NCBI GenBank assembly: GCA_025351545.1
Contig: JANXVQ010000512.1
Coordinates: 1 to 5,984, forward strand
DNA from: Spirosoma sp.
Lineage (GTDB): Bacteria; Bacteroidota; Bacteroidia; Cytophagales; Spirosomataceae
Length of the DNA: 5,984 nt
Direction of reading: 5' to 3'
Shown: positions 1 through 5,129 of the stretch, piece after piece
Numbering within the stretch: position 1 is the first letter of the stretch
Layout of the letters: every line of letters begins with the position of its first letter
The notes under the pieces: model-generated
Databases searched by the model: none
What the model saw: only the letters and a program-made list of their open reading frames with translations
Told to the model about the DNA's origin: nothing
Translations under genes and position numbers: made by a program

Positions 1-186
1 TTCCAGCCCATTAAGTTTGGGCATCCGAATGTCGCACAGAGCTACGTCGTAATTTGTACGCATAATCATGTCCAGTCCTTCCTCGCCGTCTTTCGCTTCG
101 TCAACTTCGTAGCCTTCATACTCTAAAATATCGCGTAGAGCCGCCCGAATAGGTTTTTCGTCGTCCACGATAATCAGTTTGGCCAT
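1..186 (-). CDS. Response regulator, receiver domain (N-terminal part, truncated by window edge)
   Basis: Only the first 62 codons are visible, from ATG at 186-184 running off the left edge. The translation begins MAKLIIVDDEKPIRAALRDI, a typical CheY-like receiver domain. It has the paired acidic residues Asp8-Asp9 that bind Mg2+, and the phospho-acceptor Asp52 in the segment VALCDIRMPKLNG, followed by the usual M-P at 55-56. Such a protein takes a phosphate from a sensor histidine kinase and changes the activity of its output domain in the cytoplasm. The output domain is outside the window. The wording of the N-terminus, especially the LRDILEYEGYEV stretch, resembles Bacteroidota NtrC-type regulators (receiver, sigma-54 AAA+ domain, Fis DNA-binding domain), but that subclass is an inference. 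No clear ribosome binding site is seen before the start. The gene is divergent from the esterase gene across a 247-base spacer. Confidence 0.9.
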   Translation of the reverse strand, partial: MAKLIIVDDEKPIRAALRDILEYEGYEVDEAKDGEEGLDMIMRTNYDVALCDIRMPKLNGLE

Positions 187-433
187 ACAGGTGGGGTAAA
201 TTTTAACAAATAGATTAGTATAAGCCCGAAAATAAGTGATTTTGCATCGGCATCCGTTATAGTGCGTATGAAATTTGATAAAATCTCTTTTCTTTTTTAT
301 AAAAAGCGTTGATTGCACACGCCCAGACCGGGTTTACTCGTACTTATAAATAAAAGCGTCAATTTGTGAGTCGGTTACATGTATGGCGACTGTTTCATGA
401 TGAATTTAACCACCATTTACTCTTCCTGTTAAG
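187..433. other. Divergent intergenic region between the response regulator and esterase genes
   Basis: This 247-base AT-rich spacer must hold the promoters of two divergent genes. No convincing Bacteroidota promoter pair (TTG near -33 with TAnnTTTG near -7) was found on either strand. One-mismatch -7-like boxes occur at 207-214 (minus, TCTATTTG) and 359-366 (plus, TCAATTTG), but neither has a matching upstream element. An imperfect direct repeat of the form TTATAAA..AAGCGT followed by (T/C)(G/A)AT lies at 297-315 and 344-366, upstream of the esterase gene. No protein-coding ORF of useful length is present. Confidence 0.5.
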
Positions 434-1384
434 ATGATGTATGTACGTAATTCGCTGGTTTGCTCATTGCTTTTTCTTTGGGCAATAACGGCCTCTGCCC
501 AATCGCGCCGACGCGCTCAACTCACAGCTTCACAAACCAACAGCCCCGTGCCGGTTGTGGCGGCTCCGCAAGCCCGTTTGTTAGAAAGTATGGCCATGAA
601 TAGCTCGCTGATGAACCAGGCCGTTAAATTCTCTATTTATCTGCCGCCCGATTATTATATATCTAATCGACGCTACCCGGTGCTTTACTTGCTGCACGGC
701 CTTGGCGATAACGAAACCAGCTGGGTGCAATTTGGCGAAGCCGACCGCATTGCTGATGAAGGGATTAGAGTGGGTGAACTTCCGCCTATGATTATTGTGA
801 TGCCCAACGCGGGGGTAAGCTGGTATGTGAATGACTACCAGAATAAAATTCGGTATGAGGATATGTTTGTACAGGAGCTGATTCCGCACATCGACTCCTC
901 ATTCCGCACGCGTACACAGCGCGAATTTCGAGCCGTATCAGGCTTATCGATGGGTGGATTTGGGTCGTTGATGTTGGCTATGCATCACCCCGAACTGTTT
1001 ATAACCTGTGCCGCTTTGAGCGCAGCCGTTCGCACCGACGACGCATTTGCGAGCATCCCGGATGAACGATACAATACGGTTTATGCCCCCATATTCAGCG
1101 GTCCTGTGAAGGGCCAGGAACGGCTGACGGTTGCCTGGAAACGAAATAGCCCAATTACATTAGCTAAATCGGCTCCCGAGACGGACCTCACAAAAGTACA
1201 TTGGTATCTTGACTGTGGCGACGATGACGCCTTAACTGCTGGCAATTCGATGTTGCATTTGGCTTTGCTCGACCGTAAAATTCCGCACGAGTATCGCGTT
1301 CGGGATGGGGCGCATACCTGGACTTACTGGCGCACTGGACTGCCCGATGCGCTGAAGTTTATAGCGTTGAGTTTTCACCGGTAA
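434..1384 (+). CDS. Secreted alpha/beta-hydrolase esterase (esterase D / tributyrin esterase-like)
   Basis: This 316-residue protein belongs to the esterase family PF00756 (esterase D, FrmB and feruloyl-esterase-like serine hydrolases), which hydrolyse ester bonds. Residues 1-22 form a signal peptide with a positive N-terminus, a hydrophobic core, and a likely signal peptidase I site at ASA|Q (22/23). The product is therefore probably periplasmic or secreted. A low-complexity linker (about 23-50) precedes the hydrolase fold. The HG of LLHGLGDNETSW (86-97) is expected to help form the oxyanion hole. The nucleophile is Ser172 in SGLSMGG (169-175). The acid is probably Asp265 in LDCGDDD (259-265), and the base is His294 in DGAHTWTYW (291-299). 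All triad positions are present and the length is normal. The substrate cannot be read from the sequence; polysaccharide-linked acyl or feruloyl esters are possible. The start is ATG434; an adjacent ATG at 437 would serve equally. The gene is monocistronic and ends 15 bases before a strong terminator. Confidence 0.93.
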   Translation: MMYVRNSLVCSLLFLWAITASAQSRRRAQLTASQTNSPVPVVAAPQARLLESMAMNSSLMNQAVKFSIYLPPDYYISNRRYPVLYLLHGLGDNETSWVQFGEADRIADEGIRVGELPPMIIVMPNAGVSWYVNDYQNKIRYEDMFVQELIPHIDSSFRTRTQREFRAVSGLSMGGFGSLMLAMHHPELFITCAALSAAVRTDDAFASIPDERYNTVYAPIFSGPVKGQERLTVAWKRNSPITLAKSAPETDLTKVHWYLDCGDDDALTAGNSMLHLALLDRKIPHEYRVRDGAHTWTYWRTGLPDALKFIALSFHR

Positions 1385-1399
1385 AGTAATTTCTAATAC

Positions 1400-1439
1400 A
1401 CCAAAAAAGGCGCGTAGATATCTACGCGCCTTTTTTGGT
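1400..1439. terminator. Bidirectional rho-independent terminator (perfect 40-base palindrome)
   Basis: The arms 1400-1418 and 1421-1439 are exact reverse complements around a central TA, so all 40 bases are self-complementary. The GC core GGCGCG/CGCGCC is flanked by A6 on the left and T6 on the right, giving a hairpin plus U-tract in both directions. The element lies between the convergent esterase stop (1384) and the DUF2911 stop (1456), and it can terminate both transcripts. Confidence 0.88.
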
Positions 1440-1455
1440 ATTCTAAATCTAAGTC

Positions 1456-1986
1456 TTATTGCCGTTTCTGAATAGGAATAATAACTTCTGTTTCATCCCA
1501 GGCCAGTACCATATCTGTGCCGTTGGCTGCTGGTCTGAATGTTATATAAAACTGCTCGGCTATTGGGCTATGCTTGTGTGAGGTAACCGGAACGCGCAAA
1601 ATGTCTTTTGTTTGGTCATAACTGGTGCCCCATTGGCCGGTTTCGCTGTTGAAAATAGCAATCCAACCGCTTTGCGACGGAATGGTCCATAAACTGTATT
1701 CGCCTTTGTCCAGAGGTTGTCCAGCTACAACGATATTTTGGTCGAATCCAATAACTGTGGCTTCGTTGGCGCCCGTGCGCCAGACTTGGCCGAAGGGCAC
1801 AAGGCTACCAAAAACCTTACGTCCTTTCTTGTAAGGCTGGCAGTAATCAACCTTTATTTTCAGTCCGTTCTGGTCAATCTGTGCAATGGCTTCAGGGCTG
1901 CCGGATTTGGTCCAGCTACGCAACGTAAAGAAGCCAACGAGGGCCACAGCGGCAATAATACCGAGAATAATGAGAATGCGTTTCAT
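1456..1986 (-). CDS. DUF2911 domain-containing protein, N-terminally membrane anchored
   Basis: This 176-residue protein matches the DUF2911 family (PF11138), which is common in Bacteroidota and has no established biochemical role. Residues 4-22 are a single hydrophobic segment after MKR. It serves as either an uncleaved membrane anchor or a signal sequence, which places the rest in the periplasm. Family hallmarks are visible in order: VDYCQPYKKGRKVFG (46-60), the signature VPFGQVWRTGANEAT (63-77), LDKGEYSLWTIP (92-103), GWIAIFN (107-113), and a C-terminal beta-rich segment with FRPAANGTDMVLAW (150-163). The length fits the compact members of the family. The start at 1986 gives the expected N-terminal hydrophobic segment. 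The gene is convergent with the esterase and divergent from the nuclease-like gene across 87 bases. A TACCTTGC box on the minus strand (2024-2017) is a weak -7-like candidate. The function is unknown. Confidence 0.93.
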   Translation of the reverse strand: MKRILIILGIIAAVALVGFFTLRSWTKSGSPEAIAQIDQNGLKIKVDYCQPYKKGRKVFGSLVPFGQVWRTGANEATVIGFDQNIVVAGQPLDKGEYSLWTIPSQSGWIAIFNSETGQWGTSYDQTKDILRVPVTSHKHSPIAEQFYITFRPAANGTDMVLAWDETEVIIPIQKRQ

Positions 1987-2073
1987 GGGTATTCAGTGGT
2001 TTTGAGCTGACAGGCTGCAAGGTATGAAGATTTTGTAACTTGCGAACTTTCCCTGGTTGCCTACCGAATTATA

Positions 2074-2559
2074 ATGTCCAGAATCGACTACCCGCTTATT
2101 TATCCCGACCTTCGTAAGAACGAAACAGAACCATCCGGCGGCTACGTAGAAATGCATGTTACGCACGCATCTAACGAAGCAGTTAAAAATGTCGAAACGG
2201 CAATTGTTTTAGCCAAACAGGGGTTTAAAGTACGTCTTTCGCCGATTACAAACGTTCCCTTCGTAAAGAATCCTGATGCTTACTTGATTGATGAAGACAT
2301 TGTAATTGAGTTCAAACACAATAACACGCCGACACCATCGGCCATTGCAAACGAACTACGAGATGCCAAGAAGCAAGCTAATTATGTCCTGCTACACATC
2401 AACAGCGATCTAACAAAAGGAGGGCTAATAAGAGGTCTTCGTAGTTGCATTCACCGCGCTACAAATGTTCTGGAAGTCTGGATTATTTACCGGGAAGAAC
2501 TCTATTGTTTTACGCCCGAAGAAGTTCGCAACGAAACGATTGAGTATAAAATACAATGA
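2074..2559 (+). CDS. Orphan CdiA-CT/MuF-type nuclease toxin-like domain protein
   Basis: This 161-residue protein has no signal peptide or membrane segment. The sequence pattern recalls the CdiA C-terminal tRNA-nuclease-like domain (PF18451-type). A GGYVEMH entry occurs at 22-28, followed by a helix NEAVKNVETAIVLAKQGFKV (34-53). Next is NPDAYLIDEDIVIEFK (66-81), in which Asp68, Glu79 and Lys81 make a PD-(D/E)xK-like D...ExK set. A helix with DAKKQANYVLLHI (97-109) contains the typical K-Q-A, and the protein closes with VWIIYREELYCFTPEEV (135-151), as in relatives that end with a short beta hairpin. If active, it would cleave a nucleic acid, with tRNA the known target of some family members. 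Elsewhere such domains form the tip of large secreted or phage head proteins; here the domain is the whole protein. ATG2074 is the only ATG in the open frame, since an in-frame stop lies at 2008-2010. No Shine-Dalgarno site is seen. No immunity gene is recognisable next to it. The family assignment comes from pattern recognition, not a search; a generic restriction-like nuclease is the alternative. Confidence 0.72.
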   Translation: MSRIDYPLIYPDLRKNETEPSGGYVEMHVTHASNEAVKNVETAIVLAKQGFKVRLSPITNVPFVKNPDAYLIDEDIVIEFKHNNTPTPSAIANELRDAKKQANYVLLHINSDLTKGGLIRGLRSCIHRATNVLEVWIIYREELYCFTPEEVRNETIEYKIQ

Positions 2560-2593
2560 GGTGACGCTAAAACCGGCCGGTTGCATCACCTCA
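2557..2593. repeat. Nested inverted repeat overlapping the nuclease-like gene's stop codon
   Basis: The outer arms TGAGGTGA (2557-2564) and TCACCTCA (2586-2593) are perfect 8-base complements, and the left arm begins with the TGA stop codon. Inside lies a perfect 12-base palindrome AACCGGCCGGTT (2571-2582). Together they can fold as a long interrupted hairpin. No T-tract follows (the next bases are AGGAGGGG), so it is not a standard rho-independent terminator. It could be a factor-dependent terminator, an mRNA 3'-end stabiliser or a recombination-site remnant. Confidence 0.6.
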
Positions 2594-2627
2594 AGGAGGG
2601 GTCGAGGATCTCTCCCCAACCGTGACA

Positions 2628-2647
2628 AAGTTAACTATAATTAACTT
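2628..2647. repeat. AT-rich inverted repeat in the nuclease-uvrB intergenic region
   Basis: The arms AAGTTAA (2628-2634) and TTAACTT (2641-2647) are perfectly complementary around a six-base centre. Just downstream, the nine-base direct repeat TAGCTAAAT occurs at 2651-2659 and 2666-2674. The 194 bases between the nuclease-like gene and the uvrB stop contain no ORF with coding character and no T-run terminator for uvrB. The strong change to AT-rich sequence after about 2625 is the main visible property. Confidence 0.5.
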
Positions 2648-2753
2648 CAATAGCTAAATTAGCATTAGCTAAATCTTCTGTATCTCCAACACTTAAGAGT
2701 TAAATTCTATTATGCTCCGTTACAGGAGACTTAATCGGTTTTCAATTAAATCA

Positions 2754-4775
2754 TTACGACGTTTCCTTCTTCAATTTATCCCGTAACTGAAATAATTCAT
2801 CGCGCAAACGGGCGGCTTCCATAAAGTCGAGGTCTTTGGCGGCACGTTCCATTTTAGACTGTGTTTCAACAATCATTTTTTCCAGATCGCCCTTGCCCAT
2901 ATACCGCACTACTGGGTCGGCAGCAATTCGAATTTCGTCTGGCTCGACGTAGAAATGCTTCGTCTTCGAGTCGGCTATGGTTGTCTGGTTCATAATAGCT
3001 TCCCGAGACTTCAAGACCGTTGTTGGCGTGATGCCGTTATCGGTATTATATTCCATCTGAATAGCCCGACGCCGATTGGTTTCATCAATAGCTCTTTCCA
3101 TTGAGCCCGTGATTCTATCAGCATACATAATTACTTTGCCATTGGCGTTTCGGGCTGCCCGGCCTATTGTCTGAATTAACGACCGAATATCGCGGAGGAA
3201 ACCTTCTTTATCAGCGTCCATAATTGCTACTAGCGATACTTCGGGTAGGTCAAGTCCTTCGCGCAGAAGGTTAACCCCCACGAGTACGTCGAAATGGCCC
3301 AGCCGTAAGTCGCGTAAAATCTCGACTCGGTCGAGGGTTTTCACTTCGGAGTGAATATAGCGGGTTTTGATGCCCACCCGGTCGAGATACTTTGTCAGTT
3401 CTTCGGCCATGCGTTTGGTAAGCGTCGTTACCAGCACTCGTTCGCCAGCTTTGATGCGGGCATCAATAGACTCAAGCAAATCATCAATCTGATTCAGACT
3501 TGGACGTACTTCAATTTCGGGGTCAAGCAGGCCCGTTGGTCGAATAAGTTGCTCCACGATAACGCCATCGCTCTTACGGAGTTCGTAGTCTGATGGGGTG
3601 GCCGATACGTAGATCGACTGACCGCATAAATCCTCAAACTCCTGAAATGTTAGCGGGCGGTTATCCATTGCCGATGGAAGCCTGAATCCATAGTCGACAA
3701 GAGCGGTTTTACGGGAGCGGTCGCCACCCCACATAGCCCGAATTTGCGGAAGTGTCGCGTGGCTTTCGTCAATTACCATCAAATAATCATCAGGAAAATA
3801 GTCGAGGAGACAGAACGGGCGCTGACCCGGTAGTCGTTTGTCGAAGTATCGCGAATAGTTTTCGATGCCTGAACAGTAGCCTAATTCGCGCATCATTTCG
3901 AGGTCGAACTCGGTGCGTTCACGAATACGGGTAGCTTCCATTTCTCGAAGTTCAGACTCGAAATAACGCACCTGCGAAACCATATCGTCCTGAATTTGAT
4001 AAATGGCGTCGTTGAGTGTGTCGCGGCCCGTTACAAATAGATTTGCCGGAAAGATGGTGACCATATTCTCATCCGACATTTTTTTCCCCGTGTTGGGGTC
4101 AATGCGCTGGATGGTTTCGATTTCATCGCCGAAGAATATAACGCGGTAGGCAAAATCGGCATAGGCCACATAAAGGTCTACTGTATCGCCCTTGACGCGG
4201 AAGTTGCCACGGGCAAACTCGCCCTCCGTCCGGCTGTACAAAATACTGACTAAGTGATGGAGAAACTGGTTGCGGCTCATCTGCTGTCCCACTCCAATAT
4301 TCACCATATTCCGTTTGAACTCTTCGGGGTTACCCATGCCGTAGATACACGACACCGATGCCACCACAATTACATCGCGCCGACCGCTCATAAGGGCTGA
4401 GGTTGCGGCTAACCGCAACTTGTCAATTTCCTCGTTGATGACGAGGTCTTTTTCGATGTAGGTATTGGTGGTGGCAATAAATGCTTCCGGCTGGTAATAA
4501 TCGTAGTAGGAGATAAAGTATTCGACGGCGTTTTCGGGAAAAAACTGCTTGAATTCGCCGTAAAGCTGAGCTGCCAGGGTTTTGTTATGACTTAATACGA
4601 GGGTTGGGCGGTTGGTTTGAGCAATGAGATTGGCGATTGTAAAAGTCTTTCCAGACCCCGTTACTCCCAGCAGTACTTGTGCTGGTTCGCCTTCATTTAC
4701 ACCCTTAACCAACTTCTCAATGGCTTTCGGTTGATCGCCGGTTGGTTGAAATTCTGAGGTTAATTTGAAGTCCAT
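2754..4775 (-). CDS. uvrB: Excinuclease ABC subunit UvrB
   Basis: This is the complete 673-residue DNA damage-recognition helicase of nucleotide excision repair. UvrA loads it onto damaged DNA in the cytoplasm, and it then recruits UvrC for dual incision. The Walker A motif GVTGSGKT is at 37-44. The damage-probing beta-hairpin region FISYYDYYQPEAFI (87-100) keeps its tyrosines. The helicase motif II DESH is at 336-339, SATPSDYEL is at 391-399, motif V is in NLLREGLDLPEVS (502-514), and motif VI QTIGRAARN is at 535-543. The C-terminal UVR domain that contacts UvrC lies at about 630-665 (LEKMIVETQSKM, then FMEAARLRDEL). The length is normal and every key motif is intact. ATG4775 gives the usual MDFKLTSEFQPTGDQP start. 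There is no clear ribosome binding site and no recognisable LexA box. The gene appears to be transcribed alone, because the upstream sufB is closed off by its own terminator. Confidence 0.99.
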   Translation of the reverse strand: MDFKLTSEFQPTGDQPKAIEKLVKGVNEGEPAQVLLGVTGSGKTFTIANLIAQTNRPTLVLSHNKTLAAQLYGEFKQFFPENAVEYFISYYDYYQPEAFIATTNTYIEKDLVINEEIDKLRLAATSALMSGRRDVIVVASVSCIYGMGNPEEFKRNMVNIGVGQQMSRNQFLHHLVSILYSRTEGEFARGNFRVKGDTVDLYVAYADFAYRVIFFGDEIETIQRIDPNTGKKMSDENMVTIFPANLFVTGRDTLNDAIYQIQDDMVSQVRYFESELREMEATRIRERTEFDLEMMRELGYCSGIENYSRYFDKRLPGQRPFCLLDYFPDDYLMVIDESHATLPQIRAMWGGDRSRKTALVDYGFRLPSAMDNRPLTFQEFEDLCGQSIYVSATPSDYELRKSDGVIVEQLIRPTGLLDPEIEVRPSLNQIDDLLESIDARIKAGERVLVTTLTKRMAEELTKYLDRVGIKTRYIHSEVKTLDRVEILRDLRLGHFDVLVGVNLLREGLDLPEVSLVAIMDADKEGFLRDIRSLIQTIGRAARNANGKVIMYADRITGSMERAIDETNRRRAIQMEYNTDNGITPTTVLKSREAIMNQTTIADSKTKHFYVEPDEIRIAADPVVRYMGKGDLEKMIVETQSKMERAAKDLDFMEAARLRDELFQLRDKLKKETS

Positions 4776-4897
4776 TATTGCCGTTTAGAATCTGGCTAAT
4801 CTACGAAAAATAGGAGAGTTTAGCAAGGAGAGTTTCAAAATTGCTACTTTGCCATTAACCGCTTCGGTTACCAGTTAATAACGCCAATTTGCTTCTT
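4776..4897. other. Probable uvrB promoter/leader region with tandem repeat and hairpin
   Basis: This stretch lies immediately upstream of uvrB (minus) and of a possible small plus-strand ORF. It has a ten-base direct repeat AGGAGAGTTT at 4812-4821 and 4826-4835 (period 14). It also has a 6-base-stem hairpin TAACCG-CTT-CGGTTA at 4856-4870. A -7-like TATTTTTC occurs on the minus strand at about 4802-4809, and a TACTTTG box on the plus strand at 4845-4851. Neither has an upstream TTG at the normal spacing, so the promoters are tentative. The repeat could be an operator for uvrB. Confidence 0.4.
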
Positions 4898-5038
4898 ATG
4901 GTTAACTCGGCAGCTGATGTATTTGCGTCTGAACTTATCTCAATTCAGTTCTTGGAATCCACCGACGCATCGAAACGTATAGATTATTTAAACGATCTAT
5001 CAGTGCAGCCCAAAGCTATTTTTTCTACACCAAATTGA
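4898..5038 (+). CDS. Possible small hypothetical protein (46 residues)
   Basis: An ATG-started frame of 46 codons begins MVNSAADVFASELISIQFLE and ends IFSTPN before TGA at 5036-5038. Its residue composition is ordinary for a soluble protein, with neither low complexity nor Cys/Trp excess, and codon use looks like that of its neighbours. It is followed directly by two hairpins, the second a rho-independent terminator that also works on the plus strand. A TACTTTG box lies 47 bases upstream of the start. There is no Shine-Dalgarno site, no recognised family and no membrane segment. It may be a real small gene, a decayed gene end or chance. The function is unknown. Confidence 0.3.
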   Translation: MVNSAADVFASELISIQFLESTDASKRIDYLNDLSVQPKAIFSTPN

Positions 5039-5040
5039 CT

Positions 5041-5061
5041 CACTTTTCGTACTGAAAAGTG
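5041..5061. repeat. Short hairpin after the small ORF
   Basis: The arms CACTTTTC (5041-5048) and GAAAAGTG (5054-5061) form a perfect 8-base stem with a five-base loop. The hairpin starts two bases after the small ORF's stop and lies 15 bases before the terminator at 5077-5110. It is AT-rich and has no T-run of its own, so its role is unclear. Confidence 0.5.
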
Positions 5062-5076
5062 TGCAATACAGATATA

Positions 5077-5110
5077 AAAAAAGCCCCTGCATTTCTGTAG
5101 AGGCTTTTTT
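5077..5110. terminator. Rho-independent terminator of sufB, potentially bidirectional
   Basis: The arms 5077-5091 and 5096-5110 pair over 15 positions with a four-base loop (TTTC), one mismatch and one wobble. Outer A6/T6 tracts flank the GCC/GGC base of the stem. On the minus strand it starts 19 bases after the sufB stop and ends in a U-tract. On the plus strand it would also terminate any transcript of the small ORF at 4898-5038. Confidence 0.82.
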
Positions 5111-5129
5111 GTGTAAAGAAAATCATAAA

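Noticed and set aside
207..214. Bacteroidota -7-like box (TCTATTTG, minus) for the response regulator
   Set aside because: One mismatch and no TTG at the required upstream spacing; too weak to call a promoter.
267..311. 14-codon ORF (MKFDKISFLFYKKR) in the first spacer, considered as a leader peptide
   Set aside because: It is too short, has no attenuator-like hairpins after it and no regulatory codon run.
581..889. Minus-strand open frame of about 100 codons inside the esterase gene
   Set aside because: It lies wholly antisense to a well supported esterase with an intact catalytic triad and its translation has no domain-like pattern.
1625..2010. Two plus-strand frames antisense to the DUF2911 gene
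   Set aside because: They overlap a protein with clear family hallmarks on the other strand and have no recognisable features.
2425..2628. Minus-strand frame overlapping the end of the nuclease-like gene, considered as an immunity gene
   Set aside because: It is antisense to the conserved C-terminal part of the nuclease-like protein, and its 67-residue translation looks non-natural.
2560..2753. Search for a small immunity or antitoxin gene after the nuclease-like gene
   Set aside because: The only ATG-started plus-strand frame (from 2714) has about 24 codons and runs into the uvrB end; nothing convincing exists.
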